A stretch of 64,000 nucleotides of DNA from Staphylococcus microti (GCF_000934465.1 NZ_JXWY01000005.1:36196-100195), one strand, 5' to 3'. Numbered from the stretch's first letter, positions 48,478 through 58,012 are shown. Notes: a model not told the origin generated them from the sequence alone. A program made the numbers and translations.

Positions 48478-48480
48478 TCC

Positions 48481-48530
48481 AAAAAACGACGTACAAAGCG
48501 GACTACTACTAACTTTGTACGTCGTTTTTC
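48481..48530. terminator. Bidirectional terminator
   Basis: AAAAACGACGTACAAAG pairs perfectly with CTTTGTACGTCGTTTTT, between convergent genes. Confidence 0.92.
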
Positions 48531-49012
48531 TATTCTGTTATTGCTACTTCAGCAACATGTGCTTCTGCTGCTTGAATTAGGTCATTTGGTGCCACGCCCA
48601 TTTGTACACCGCGTTGCCCTGCGCTCACAAATACTTGATCAATATGATTAACGGCTGTATCAATGACTGTTGGGAATTTTGTTTTCATGCCAATTGGTGA
48701 ACAACCACCACGAATATAGCCTGTCACTTTTTTCAAATCATCGAGTGGCATTAAATTCAATTTTTTCTCGTGCACACTCGCAGCTGCTGCTTTCATATCT
48801 AAATGTCCTGAGACTGGGATCACAAACACAAAGTATTCACGTTTGTTGTTGGTTAATACTAATGTTTTAAAGACTTGATCTTCTGTTGCACCGATACGTT
48901 CTGCCACTTCGGAACCTTCTATATGTGCGTCATCCACAGTAAATGTGCGCATTTCATATTCAATTTTAGCGCGATCGAGTATGCGCATTGCGTTAGTTTT
49001 TTTCACTTTCAT
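48530..49012 (-). CDS. ybaK: Cys-tRNA(Pro)/Cys-tRNA(Cys) deacylase YbaK/EbsC
   Basis: Editing deacylase of 160 residues that hydrolyses Cys-tRNA(Pro) made in error by prolyl-tRNA synthetase. The conserved Lys region is QVFKTLVLTNNK, with GYIRGGCSPIGMK and SAGQRGVQM completing the fold. GAGGTGACAGAAAG precedes the ATG. It starts 24 bases after the polymerase gene ends, so co-transcription with 49037-51349 is likely although no functional link is known. Confidence 0.88.
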   Translation of the reverse strand: MKVKKTNAMRILDRAKIEYEMRTFTVDDAHIEGSEVAERIGATEDQVFKTLVLTNNKREYFVFVIPVSGHLDMKAAAASVHEKKLNLMPLDDLKKVTGYIRGGCSPIGMKTKFPTVIDTAVNHIDQVFVSAGQRGVQMGVAPNDLIQAAEAHVAEVAITE

Positions 49013-49036
49013 CTTTCTGTCACCTCTTACATAAAA

Positions 49037-51349
49037 TCAACGTTCCCATATCTTAGCCGCGACTTCTTCATCAGACGTTGCATGATCAAAGGTCATAAAT
49101 TGTGCAAGCATGTCGCTATGATCTACGTTTGTTGTTTGTAAAATGCTGTTAGCCACCTGCACAGCATCCGGTTGTACACGTTGAATTGACGTCAACTGTG
49201 CCATGTCGAAATAGAAGCCAATCGTTTGTTGGTACGTTTCTGTATCTTCATCTAAAATCAAAATAGGTCGTTGTAAATGTGCGTAATCAAACATCGCTGA
49301 CGAGTAATCTGTCATCAACGCATCTGCTAACAAATAAAGCTCTTGAATATCTACGAATGCATTGTCAAAGCAATGAACACGTGGGTGGATCGCTTCATAT
49401 GTTGGATACAAATGTCCTTCATTCGGATGAAGTTTAACAATGACTTCATAATTTGATGGCAATGTTTCTAACAAAGTAACCAAATCTAATTGCGATACAC
49501 GTTCACGTTCTCCTTGACGCCACGTTGGACAAAATAATATATAACGTTTCTTGACATCTTTCGTAAATAAATATTTTTCTTGAACAGCTGCACGTTCTAT
49601 TGCGTCGTTCTGGTGGCGTAATAAATAACTGTTACGTGGAGCACCATATGGAAAAATACGTAACGATGAATGTGTATTTAAGTCAAATGCCGATGTCACA
49701 TATCGCTCATACTGACGTGATGACGCCAATAAGACATCCCACTTCAACATGCGTGGTTTGAATTGTGCTGCTTGACGACGGCGTTCTTCCGGATTCATTA
49801 AGTCATTGACCATACGTTTTAACGGAAAACCGTGCCACGTTTGGATGACTTGTTGGTCTTTTTGTTTCGTCAACTTATCCCATAAATTCCCATTAATAAT
49901 CGCATAACGACATTGATCAAATGCTTGAATATAGTCTCTTGAACCAAAACGGACTGGAATCATACCATACGAACGAATCTCCATATCTACAAACGAATTC
50001 GCAGCACTTACGAAAAATGTCGTTTCAGGATGCTGACGTTGAAGTGCTAATGCAATATATTTCGGATCACCGGAAAAGTTCTTACCGTGAAAAGACTCGA
50101 TAAAAATATAGTCTTGTCTCACGCCATGTTGTCGTTTCAGACGTTTGAAGCGTGCTTCTGTTAATAATACTGCTCGACTTGCACGCTGCGTCCAAACATT
50201 ATGCGTTACTTTTTTAGGCAGTTTTATTGTGCGCTTAATTTTTCCAGCAATGCGTGTACGTTGCCCTGCCCAATATTGCTGCTTCGCTGATCGTTTAGGT
50301 TTCGGTAACGCTGACACTTGGATCTTATGTGTATCAGCCATTTCAGTTGTTTGTGCAATGAGTCGATCTGCATATCCTGCCGTTACAAACTGTGTTTCAT
50401 ACTGCTGTTGATCTTCTTGCTGTTGTGAAGATGAATCAGTCTTTTCAAATACCTTCATCATCGTCTCAAAATCTGTTTCTAAGTCTTTCGCTATAAAGTC
50501 GACAGCGTGATACGGTGCATAAATATCATGCAGTACATTGTCATTACCTGGATAAACTAATGCACGCTGACCTTCCGCAAGTGACTCTATAATTGAAAAG
50601 CCAAGCGTCTCGTACGGCGATGCCGATAAATAAACATAGTCTTTCGGTAGCACTTCATTGATATGCACATTATTCGTCAACGCATAGTATGTTATAAGTT
50701 GCTCGTACAATTCAAGAGCCGGACCGTAACCTTGCAAATATAAATGAATATCCGCGACATCACGTGTATGAACAGCATAACGCATTAACTTCAATGCGTA
50801 TGAAATATCTTTGACTTCATCTTCAAAGCGTGCTTTCATCACCAAATTTTTATTCTCATTGTGTGATTTTGGTTGCCATGCGATATGCCCAGTATTCACA
50901 TACATTGGAAAAACATATGGATAGTCATAACGTTCCTTAAAAGCTTCAGCAATCGCAGGTGTACTAACACGAACCGCATCAATCGCTTCTAAAGCAAGGT
51001 CCGTTTCCTCTGACAAATAAGCAAGCGGGCCATGTATTTCGCCAAGCGTTATAATATGTGCATCATGTTGTTTTACTTCGCTGGCCATATTAAAGAAACT
51101 TTCACGTGTAAAAATGAGCATATCTGTATCCAATAATGATTGAATCCCACGGAATGCGATGACTTGCGCCCCTGCTAACGCACCTTCCTTTGCTTGTTTC
51201 AGCGTTTGAAGATGACGTTGTTGAAAGCCGACAAAGTTCACATACGTGACATCATGTCCTGCATCAACGAGCGCTTCGACAAGATTCAAGTTACTCTGTG
51301 ACGTCCCACCTTTTTGAAAGACATTGTAGCCTAGTACTTTAACGCGCAT
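49037..51349 (-). CDS. GT4-like glycosyltransferase fused to CDP-glycerol glycerophosphotransferase
   Basis: Protein of 770 residues in two parts. Residues 1-about 330 are a GT-B (family 4-like) glycosyltransferase: GGTSQSNLNLVEAL start and SASPYETLGFSIIESLAEG donor site. Residues about 410-770 are a glycerophosphotransferase domain: FIESFHGKNFSGDPKYIA, TWHGFPLKRMV, LFCPTWRQGERE, KLHPNEGH, ADALMTDYSSAMFDY. It should build or decorate a glycerol- or ribitol-phosphate polymer on the cytoplasmic membrane face. ATG 51349 (MRVKVLGYNV) follows AGCGAGG; longer frame rejected. Confidence 0.82.
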   Translation of the reverse strand: MRVKVLGYNVFQKGGTSQSNLNLVEALVDAGHDVTYVNFVGFQQRHLQTLKQAKEGALAGAQVIAFRGIQSLLDTDMLIFTRESFFNMASEVKQHDAHIITLGEIHGPLAYLSEETDLALEAIDAVRVSTPAIAEAFKERYDYPYVFPMYVNTGHIAWQPKSHNENKNLVMKARFEDEVKDISYALKLMRYAVHTRDVADIHLYLQGYGPALELYEQLITYYALTNNVHINEVLPKDYVYLSASPYETLGFSIIESLAEGQRALVYPGNDNVLHDIYAPYHAVDFIAKDLETDFETMMKVFEKTDSSSQQQEDQQQYETQFVTAGYADRLIAQTTEMADTHKIQVSALPKPKRSAKQQYWAGQRTRIAGKIKRTIKLPKKVTHNVWTQRASRAVLLTEARFKRLKRQHGVRQDYIFIESFHGKNFSGDPKYIALALQRQHPETTFFVSAANSFVDMEIRSYGMIPVRFGSRDYIQAFDQCRYAIINGNLWDKLTKQKDQQVIQTWHGFPLKRMVNDLMNPEERRRQAAQFKPRMLKWDVLLASSRQYERYVTSAFDLNTHSSLRIFPYGAPRNSYLLRHQNDAIERAAVQEKYLFTKDVKKRYILFCPTWRQGERERVSQLDLVTLLETLPSNYEVIVKLHPNEGHLYPTYEAIHPRVHCFDNAFVDIQELYLLADALMTDYSSAMFDYAHLQRPILILDEDTETYQQTIGFYFDMAQLTSIQRVQPDAVQVANSILQTTNVDHSDMLAQFMTFDHATSDEEVAAKIWER

Positions 51350-51414
51350 TACATCCTCGCTCCTCTTGTTCCACATTTTTTCTCATTATACCACCTTCGT
51401 ACGTGAAGAATATA

Positions 51415-51458
51415 AAAAAGTGAGACAGAGAAAGGCATCAGTCCTCGCTTCGTCTCAC
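51415..51458 (-). terminator. Terminator of norA
   Basis: GTGAGAC (51420-51426) pairs with GTCTCAC (51452-51458), with Ts on the minus strand. Confidence 0.8.
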
Positions 51459-51477
51459 ATCTTATAAAGTATTGGTA

Positions 51478-52635
51478 TTACGCTGTCGCACGTTTACGCA
51501 ATAGTTTTTCAATCATGATAACACCACAACCAATCATCATAAAGAGAATTGACATCAATAGTGGATATTCAATATTCACATCATACAATGCACCGGCAAT
51601 CAATGGTCCGATAAAGTTCCCCATACTTGTAAAAGTAGAGTTCAATCCACCCGCAAAGCCTTGACGGTTCCCTGCAATATTCGAAAAATAGTTCGTTAAC
51701 GCTGGGCGTATTAAGTCAAAACCGATAAATACGATAAAGCAAATGAACATGACGTGCCAATAGGAATTCGCAAAAATAAGAAATCCTAAAACGACGGCCG
51801 AATAGATTAATGAGTATGTGATGAGTGCTAATTCTTCCAAATAGCGCATCATTTTATCGAATAAAAATACTTGGAAAATCGCCCCTAAAATACCACCGCC
51901 TGTAATCGCAATTGAAATATCCGCTGGTTGGAAATCCATTTTATCTGCTGTATACAATGGAAACAGTGTTTCAAATGCTGATAAGCCGAATGCGAGTACT
52001 AACGTTAGAATGGCTGGTGTAATAAACTTTTTCACCTGTATTTTTTCAAGTTCAGCCTTTTCAAAGTGTGGGAAGCCTTGTGCTGTTTCGTCTTTAGGTG
52101 CTTGAACAAACACTAATGTTCCAAAAAAGGCTAAGACGCCTAATGCCCCGGCAAAGTAGAACGGCATACGATGTGAAATTTCTGCTAGAAAACCGCCAGC
52201 ACCCGGACCTAGAATAAAGCCGGCTGAAATCACGGCAGACATATAACCGAAATTACGCGCTTTATCTTGCATAGGAGAAAGGTCAGCAATCAGACCGGTA
52301 ACACCTGGCATAATCATACCCGCACTAAAACCACCTAGTACACGTGATACAAGTAATAATGAAAATAAGTGACTGACTGCAAATAAAAACTCTGAAATAC
52401 TAAATAGAATCAAGCCGATACAAATAATGAGTTTTTTACCGAGCTTATCTGCTAATACGCCACCGAATGGCGAAATAATCATCTGTGCTAAAGCAAAAGC
52501 GGCTACCATGACGCCAAGGTCTGCGCCAGTTAATCCTAAGTCTTTCAAATAAATAGGCAAGACTGGAATCACTAATCCTATTCCTAGAAAGACTAAGAAA
52601 ATATTCAGATATAAAATAATAAATTGCTTCTTCAT
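51478..52635 (-). CDS. norA: Multidrug efflux MFS transporter NorA
   Basis: Proton-driven exporter of quinolones and other hydrophobic cations, 385 residues, 12 helices. It aligns along its length with S. aureus NorA and keeps key residues at the same numbers: Arg98, Glu222 and Asp307. Motif A (GGVLADKLGKKL) and the antiporter motif C (GFILGPGAGG) are intact. Single-gene unit with its own terminator. MgrA, known to control norA in S. aureus, is encoded at 57482-57931. Confidence 0.93.
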   Translation of the reverse strand: MKKQFIILYLNIFLVFLGIGLVIPVLPIYLKDLGLTGADLGVMVAAFALAQMIISPFGGVLADKLGKKLIICIGLILFSISEFLFAVSHLFSLLLVSRVLGGFSAGMIMPGVTGLIADLSPMQDKARNFGYMSAVISAGFILGPGAGGFLAEISHRMPFYFAGALGVLAFFGTLVFVQAPKDETAQGFPHFEKAELEKIQVKKFITPAILTLVLAFGLSAFETLFPLYTADKMDFQPADISIAITGGGILGAIFQVFLFDKMMRYLEELALITYSLIYSAVVLGFLIFANSYWHVMFICFIVFIGFDLIRPALTNYFSNIAGNRQGFAGGLNSTFTSMGNFIGPLIAGALYDVNIEYPLLMSILFMMIGCGVIMIEKLLRKRATA

Positions 52636-52900
52636 ACGTACCTCCTTCTTTTTCAGATTTTTAGCATTGGCTTATTATATACTATCCGTATTATTATATA
52701 AAGAAGTTAATTTCCAACTCAAATTAATTGTTTGAAACTTGTAATGATGGGCAGAAAAGAGGTTTTTTAGCACGCACTAATGATTATTATACGGAGGCGT
52801 TAAAACACTTTTAACCGTATCTCTCCTCATTTTCGATTTCCTCACACAAGTATGTTTTAATAGAAAGTACATAAATATGAAATTATAGGGAGGATTATAT

Positions 52901-53608
52901 ATGCATCAATCACCACAAAAAGTCACTTGGCTTGATTTGTGTGCATTTCCAATCTACTTTTTAATCCAGATCTTTTTGCCACTCATTCTTGTGGGTGTAT
53001 TACTTATTACTCATCAATCATTATCAGAAGGCATACTGATTATGTTCGTGAGCGTTATCACTTCTATTGCGGTGATATTGTTTCTGATTTTAACGCATCG
53101 TCGTGGCTTTATGATTCACTACCGCCATGCGTTTAGTGACATTCGCCGTCACATCAAACTCATTCTTTTAACGTACATCGGTTATTTTGTGACGAATGCT
53201 GCTTTTATGGCTTTGATGACTCAATTACCTGCGAAATGGCAATTTGAAGAAACAGGCAATCAAGACGCCTTAATGATCTTTTTTGAAGACCCAAAATGGT
53301 TACCACTAATGTTTATCGGCATTGTACTGCTAACGCCTGCCACTGAAGAATTATTGTTTCGCCACGTCTTAATTGGGGAACTCGGCAAAAAATTTGGTAT
53401 TGTGTTTATGAGTATTATATCCGTTGTGGTTTTCGCCCTTTTACATATGCAAGTCGCTCAATCGCCACTTGAAATTGTGCCATACCTTTTAATGGGGGCA
53501 ATGTTTGTCATTGTTTATGTAAAAAGTGGTTGCAATATTGCGGTTTCTATCGCCATGCACGTATTTAATAACTTCATTGCTTTTATCGCAATTTTATTCC
53601 AAATGTAA
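52901..53608 (+). CDS. CPBP intramembrane metalloprotease
   Basis: Membrane protein of 235 residues with about seven helices, CAAX-protease/bacteriocin-processing (Abi) family. The three motifs are present: EELLFRHVLIG (about residue 150), FALLHM and HVFNNF. The family cleaves peptides within the membrane; substrate unknown. AGGGAGGATTATAT precedes the ATG. It diverges from norA and lies beside a large repeat element. Confidence 0.85.
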   Translation: MHQSPQKVTWLDLCAFPIYFLIQIFLPLILVGVLLITHQSLSEGILIMFVSVITSIAVILFLILTHRRGFMIHYRHAFSDIRRHIKLILLTYIGYFVTNAAFMALMTQLPAKWQFEETGNQDALMIFFEDPKWLPLMFIGIVLLTPATEELLFRHVLIGELGKKFGIVFMSIISVVVFALLHMQVAQSPLEIVPYLLMGAMFVIVYVKSGCNIAVSIAMHVFNNFIAFIAILFQM

Positions 53609-53624
53609 ATAACCTTACACGTTA

Positions 53625-53937
53625 AAAGACCAAGGGCTGGGACTTAACGACATTGTGCTCTGGGAAACCGATAAACGGTGTCCCAAAAGCAGGATTCTCG
53701 GCAGAACTGCCACGATTTCGGCAAAATTTGGGAGCACTACAGAAATCTTATGCACAAGCATTGATTTCGTCGTAGTGCCCCGGCAAGGCTAATTAGATAT
53801 GTATCAAGCTTGTAAAACGATGATACATATCAAACAGCTACTGCCAATAATGTTAATTGACATTGTAGTGAATACACCGAAAACAAGTTCTAATCTGCTC
53901 AAATCCTAAACGCTTTTGTCCCAATCTCTTGGTCTTA
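53625..53937. repeat. 313-base structured intergenic repeat element
   Basis: No gene here. Outer arms of 19 bases (53625-53643 and 53918-53936, about 17 pairs) enclose further hairpins: GAGCACTACAGAAATC with GATTTCGTCGTAGTGC (53733-53778) and a perfect 11-bp pair GATATGTATCA / TGATACATATC (about 53796-53831). The GGGCTGGGAC...GTCCCAATC ends resemble the dispersed intergenic repeats of staphylococci. It can end transcription of both converging neighbours. Confidence 0.75.
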
Positions 53938-53945
53938 TTTTTATA

Positions 53946-54884
53946 TTATTCGTGACGTAATGATGCTTTCACACGTGCCACAGATGCTGCTGAATGTGAC
54001 AGTTGTGCACGTTCATCTTCGTTTAGTGAGACTTCAACAATACGTTCGACACCGTTTGCCCCTAAAATTGTTGGCACACCGATGTACAAATCGTTTAAGC
54101 CAAATTGTCCTGTGCAGTATGCGATTGCTGGAATGAGGCGTTTTTGATCGAACAAGATTGCCTCAACCATTTCATAAATAGCTGCTGATGGTGCGTAGTA
54201 AGCAGAACCATCCCCGAGTAACTTAACGATTTCCGCCCCACCGTTCCGTGTACGATCGACAATCGCATCAATGTCTTTTTGTGACATCAATTCTGTTAAT
54301 GGGACACCGTTGACTTGGCTGTGACGTACTAATGGCACCATTGTATCGCCGTGTCCACCTAATACAAGTCCTGTCACATCACTCACTGCAACATCTAATG
54401 CTTCTGCGACAAATGTGCTAAAGCGCGCGGTATCTAAGACGCCAGATTGTCCGATAACACGTGAACTTGGGAAGCCAGATGCTTTATACACTGTGTATGT
54501 CATCGCATCAACTGGGTTCGTTAATACGATAATTGTACAATCAGGTGAGTATTGAACGATTTTCTTCGTTACATCTACCATAATTTCTTCATTCGTTTGA
54601 ACAAGATCATCACGACTCATACCCGGTTGACGCGGAATACCTGCTGTTATAACAACAATATCTGAGTCTTTCGTGTCTGCATAGTCAACCGTTGATGACA
54701 CATTCGTATTAAAACCAAGAATCGAACCACTTTGCAATATATCTAACGCTTTCCCTTTCATCGGTTGTTCGTTTTTATCTCGGTCAACAAGTAGTACATC
54801 TGCAATCTCCTGTGTTGCGATAATAAACGCTAAAGTTGCCCCCGTATGCCCTGAGCCAATAATCGATATTTTTTTACGTTTCAT
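53946..54884 (-). CDS. mdh: NAD-dependent malate dehydrogenase
   Basis: Interconverts malate and oxaloacetate, 312 residues. It belongs to the LDH/MDH superfamily; the substrate loop reads [13 protein letters not shown] with Arg85 where lactate dehydrogenases have Gln, which indicates malate. Catalytic His178 (GGHGDTMVP), Asp151 and Arg154 (SGVLDTARF) are present, and the NAD loop is [13 protein letters not shown] 54884 has AGGGGGAA 8 bases upstream, preferred over 54902. The promoter carries a cre site. Confidence 0.9.
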   Translation of the reverse strand: MKRKKISIIGSGHTGATLAFIIATQEIADVLLVDRDKNEQPMKGKALDILQSGSILGFNTNVSSTVDYADTKDSDIVVITAGIPRQPGMSRDDLVQTNEEIMVDVTKKIVQYSPDCTIIVLTNPVDAMTYTVYKASGFPSSRVIGQSGVLDTARFSTFVAEALDVAVSDVTGLVLGGHGDTMVPLVRHSQVNGVPLTELMSQKDIDAIVDRTRNGGAEIVKLLGDGSAYYAPSAAIYEMVEAILFDQKRLIPAIAYCTGQFGLNDLYIGVPTILGANGVERIVEVSLNEDERAQLSHSAASVARVKASLRHE

Positions 54885-54931
54885 CAAAGATTCCCCCTTC
54901 ACTATCTTTCAACTTCATTATAACACTGTCA

Positions 54932-54968
54932 ATTATAATATTTAACACAAAATTGTAAACGCTTACAG
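54932..54968 (-). promoter_or_regulatory. mdh promoter with overlapping cre site
   Basis: On the minus strand TTTACA (54959-54954), 16 bases, TATAAT (54937-54932). A cre-type sequence TTGTAAACGCTTACAG (54953-54968 on the plus strand) covers the -35, predicting repression by CcpA. Confidence 0.82.
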
Positions 54969-54977
54969 TTGTTGGGT

Positions 54978-55024
54978 AAAAAATATGCACGCAAGTCGAC
55001 CTGTCATCACCTACGTGCAAAAAA
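54978..55024 (-). terminator. Terminator of small membrane protein gene
   Basis: TGCACG (54986-54991) pairs with CGTGCA (55014-55019) and further bases inside; on the minus strand Ts follow. Confidence 0.6.
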
Positions 55025-55028
55025 TGTT

Positions 55029-55310
55029 TTATCTATGTTGAAATAACATGTTTACAAAAAATGCAAAGCCACCTATAACACATGCCGTCAAGAACAATAA
55101 GTAGAGCGTTTCTTTCCCATACTTAAGTAAAAATGCGGTGAACATTGCGAGAATGTTGTAAACCATAAACACACAAAAAACTGATACAAACCAAATTGTT
55201 AGCGGGGCAAACAACATAATAAGTGCGACAATCACACCAAAAATTAAATAAGGTAACGCAATAACATATAATCTAAAACGATTACGTTGTTGATACTCTT
55301 TTTCCGTCAT
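55029..55310 (-). CDS. Three-helix membrane protein, unknown
   Basis: Protein of 93 residues with a short charged N terminus (MTEKEYQQRNRFR) and three hydrophobic segments. AAGAGGCAGTATTT precedes the ATG. It starts 38 bases after the aldo/keto reductase ends and probably shares its transcript. No family recognised. Confidence 0.65.
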   Translation of the reverse strand: MTEKEYQQRNRFRLYVIALPYLIFGVIVALIMLFAPLTIWFVSVFCVFMVYNILAMFTAFLLKYGKETLYLLFLTACVIGGFAFFVNMLFQHR

Positions 55311-55348
55311 AAATACTGCCTCTTTTCATTCGCATAATCTTTCATTGT

Positions 55349-56257
55349 TTATGGTATATCATATCCTTGTGCTGCTGTATAGATGTCAAACCATTCTTGA
55401 TCATGTAATGTCACATTTAATCCTGCAAGTGCGGCATCAATACGGTCTAGACGTTGCGTGCCGAGAATTGGCATAATTGTTGCTGGGTGCTTCGTCAACC
55501 AAGCAATCACTATCGCTTCAACCGTTGTGTCATGTGCAGCTGCCACACGTTGTAGTACTGGCAATACACGTTGCGCAACAGCATCATTCTGATCAAATAA
55601 ACGTCCTCCTGCAAACGGTCCCCACGCCATAATTTTCACTTTATCTTTGTACATATCATCTAACGTACCATCGTGAAATGACTGTAACATGTACGGTGAC
55701 ACTTCAATTTGGTTGACTGCAATGTGAAAACGATCATCTTTTAAGCACTCATTCAACAACTCATATTGCGAACGTCTAAAGTTCGACACGCCAAATGAAC
55801 GTACTTTTCCTTCATCTACAAGCGATTTTAACGCATCTGTAATCTGACACGGTTTCATTAATGGCGATGGACGATGAATCAGTAACGTATCAACATAGTC
55901 GACTTGTAATTGCTGCAACGAACGCTCAACTGAACGTTTAATATGTGCCTCACTCAAGTCGTAACGATGACCGTCATGGTCTGGAAAAATGTTATTCGGC
56001 AACACGATGCCACATTTTGTGACGAGTTGGATTTGATCGCGCAATTCAGGTGACAACGCAAGTGCTTCTCCAAAGCGTTGTTCAACCGCATACTTCCCAT
56101 AAATATCGGCATGATCCATCGTTGTAATACCACGTTCAACGAGTTCATGTAAAAAACGGTTCATCTCTTGCGCGCTCATCTGCCATTCGTCAGCACGAAA
56201 AAAGCCATGTATTAAGTTAGAATAGGACACGTGTTGATTGATTTTAATTTTTTTCAT
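55349..56257 (-). CDS. Aldo/keto reductase
   Basis: NADPH-dependent oxidoreductase of 302 residues with the AKR barrel, YdhF-like. The catalytic tetrad is visible: Asp in TMDHADIYG, the Tyr in that motif, Lys in LVTKCG and His in LLIHRPSP. C-terminal cofactor region IPILGTQRLDRI is conserved. GGGTGAAATGA precedes the ATG. Physiological substrate unknown. Confidence 0.87.
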   Translation of the reverse strand: MKKIKINQHVSYSNLIHGFFRADEWQMSAQEMNRFLHELVERGITTMDHADIYGKYAVEQRFGEALALSPELRDQIQLVTKCGIVLPNNIFPDHDGHRYDLSEAHIKRSVERSLQQLQVDYVDTLLIHRPSPLMKPCQITDALKSLVDEGKVRSFGVSNFRRSQYELLNECLKDDRFHIAVNQIEVSPYMLQSFHDGTLDDMYKDKVKIMAWGPFAGGRLFDQNDAVAQRVLPVLQRVAAAHDTTVEAIVIAWLTKHPATIMPILGTQRLDRIDAALAGLNVTLHDQEWFDIYTAAQGYDIP

Positions 56258-56334
56258 TCATTTCACCCTAACGATTAGATTTCTTATCTAAATTGTAACG
56301 GAAGTGCTAGCACTTTGCATGTATCTCCTGACTG

Positions 56335-57258
56335 TTAACCAAATTGCAACAATTCCAGTTTATTTTTTAATGCAGGTTTATCAAGATGTTCACCTATAAT
56401 CACTAATGTTGTTAGTATGTTGATTTCCCCGACACTTTCTAATGATGGCAAGCCACTCGCGTACTGTAATAGAAACGTCTCATTCGGTTGGTCACGAAAT
56501 TGAATATACCCTTTCATACGCAAAACTTGATCAGGAACGTTTAAAATAAATTGAATTAACTGCTCACGTGAAACAGGGTGTGTAAAATGATAACTCAACG
56601 TATCGTAATGCACGTGTGGCTGTGTGCTTGATAGCATTTGTTCACGCCCTACCCCTGAACCTTGTTGGACGATTTCTTGTGCTTCAGCATACTTCGCGAG
56701 TACGATTTGGCTATAAGGTGCCAATTCAGCCACTTGTTGTACAACTTCATCTCGCTGATTTTGATTTTCCAACAAGTCTATTTTATTTAATAAAACTTGT
56801 TGACTGGCACGTATTTGATCGTACATCAACGTTTGTGTCGCTTCTGATAACTTCTCTGGTTGTAATAAGCGCAAACTATCTACTAATGTAATTGTTGTTG
56901 GGCGCGCAAATAAATGTGCAATCAGGGGATCTTGACATGCAGACAACATTTCAATCGGATTCGCGACACCTGTTGCTTCTATAACAATATGTGTCACACC
57001 TTGTTGTGCCAACTGTTGTAACTGCATAACGAGATCATCTTGCAAGTCACAACAAATACAGCCCTGTATCATCGACACAGATAATGCAGTTTCATCCAAA
57101 ATATGTCCATCTACATCAAAATCACCAAATTCATTGACGATTAATGCTACCTTCTCATTATCTTTTAATATTTTACTCATATACTGATTTAAAAATGTCG
57201 TTTTCCCACTGCCAAGGAATCCGCAAACGAGCGTGATTAAAATTTTTTTATTATCCAC
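56335..57258 (-). CDS. CobW/COG0523 GTPase (metallochaperone type)
   Basis: G3E-family GTPase of 307 residues. Walker A GFLGSGKTT, the metal-binding GCICCDLQDD (CxCC), and the GTP base motif LNKIDLLE identify the COG0523 group, whose members insert zinc or other metals into target enzymes (ZNG1/YjiA-like). A C-terminal CobW_C domain is present. The start appears to be GTG 57258 after AGAGAGGTATACTT. No Zur box was recognised upstream, so zinc control is not shown. Confidence 0.85.
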   Translation of the reverse strand: MDNKKILITLVCGFLGSGKTTFLNQYMSKILKDNEKVALIVNEFGDFDVDGHILDETALSVSMIQGCICCDLQDDLVMQLQQLAQQGVTHIVIEATGVANPIEMLSACQDPLIAHLFARPTTITLVDSLRLLQPEKLSEATQTLMYDQIRASQQVLLNKIDLLENQNQRDEVVQQVAELAPYSQIVLAKYAEAQEIVQQGSGVGREQMLSSTQPHVHYDTLSYHFTHPVSREQLIQFILNVPDQVLRMKGYIQFRDQPNETFLLQYASGLPSLESVGEINILTTLVIIGEHLDKPALKNKLELLQFG

Positions 57259-57293
57259 AAGTATACCTCTCTTAAAATTTTTTATAAATCTGT

Positions 57294-57458
57294 TATAATA
57301 TATTTGTTATTTTAGGCTTTCAGCTTGCTAAAGTACAAGCTATCTTCTAAAATAACCGCATGCTATCATTTTACGTTAGCATCATTGTAGCACTAATGAG
57401 TCAAACACTCACTGTAATGAGCGGACCATGATCCGTTATAAAGAGAGAAAAAACGGAT
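57294..57458 (+). promoter_or_regulatory. mgrA promoter and structured leader
   Basis: TATAAT at 57294-57299 (weak TTAAAA 16 bases upstream) would start an RNA near 57306. The leader then opens with a nested hairpin: GTTATTTTAG / CTAAAATAAC (57306-57315, 57347-57356), inner AGCTTG / CAAGCT. Two more follow: ATGCTA / TAGCAT (57360-57382) and ATCCGTT / AACGGAT (57431-57458). In S. aureus the mgrA leader is a target of RNAIII; whether this one is too is unknown. Confidence 0.55.
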
Positions 57459-57481
57459 AAAATGTCTGGAGGAGAAGAAAG

Positions 57482-57931
57482 ATGTCTAATAATCCAATAA
57501 AGGAACAAGTATGCTTTAACTTATACAATGCACAAAGACAAGTCAACCGCTTCTATACAAATCAAATTTTCAAAGAGTACAAACTGACTTACCCACAATA
57601 CTTAGTGTTAAATATTTTATGGGCTGAGTCACCTGTAAACGTAAAAAAGGTAGTGACGTACCTTTCACTGGATACAGGAACTGTCTCTCCTTTGTTGAAA
57701 CGTATGGAGCAATTAGACTTAATTAGGCGAGAACGTTCAGAAGTTGATCAACGTGAAGTTTTCGTTCATCTTACGGATAAAAGCAAAGCCATGGAAGCAC
57801 GCTTTTGCGATACACCGAAAGATTTAGCAGAGGCTTCCTCCTTAACGCTCGACGAAATATACGAATTGAATGATTTACTCGAAAAAGTCATTAGTGGATT
57901 TAGTGAATCAAACGATGATAAAACGCACTAA
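57482..57931 (+). CDS. mgrA: MarR-family global regulator MgrA
   Basis: Winged-helix regulator of 149 residues controlling autolysis, capsule, efflux and virulence genes in S. aureus. It aligns with S. aureus MgrA along the first 110 residues ([40 protein letters not shown]). The redox-sensing cysteine is at position 11, one off S. aureus Cys12. The C-terminal quarter is more divergent. GGAGGAGAAAG precedes the ATG. NorA, a known target, is nearby. Confidence 0.92.
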   Translation: MSNNPIKEQVCFNLYNAQRQVNRFYTNQIFKEYKLTYPQYLVLNILWAESPVNVKKVVTYLSLDTGTVSPLLKRMEQLDLIRRERSEVDQREVFVHLTDKSKAMEARFCDTPKDLAEASSLTLDEIYELNDLLEKVISGFSESNDDKTH

Positions 57932-57970
57932 GCGTTTCATACAATAGACGTCGTATAAGTCTGTCATAAT

Positions 57971-58012
57971 AGATGCCCGCATTAAAATTTATTTTTAGTG
58001 CGGGCATCTTTC
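57971..58012 (+). terminator. Terminator of mgrA
   Basis: AGATGCCCGCA pairs with TGCGGGCATCT, then Ts. Confidence 0.9.

Noticed and set aside
53946-54884. L-lactate dehydrogenase call
   Set aside because: Arg instead of Gln in the substrate loop and similarity to Bacillus-type Mdh favour malate dehydrogenase.
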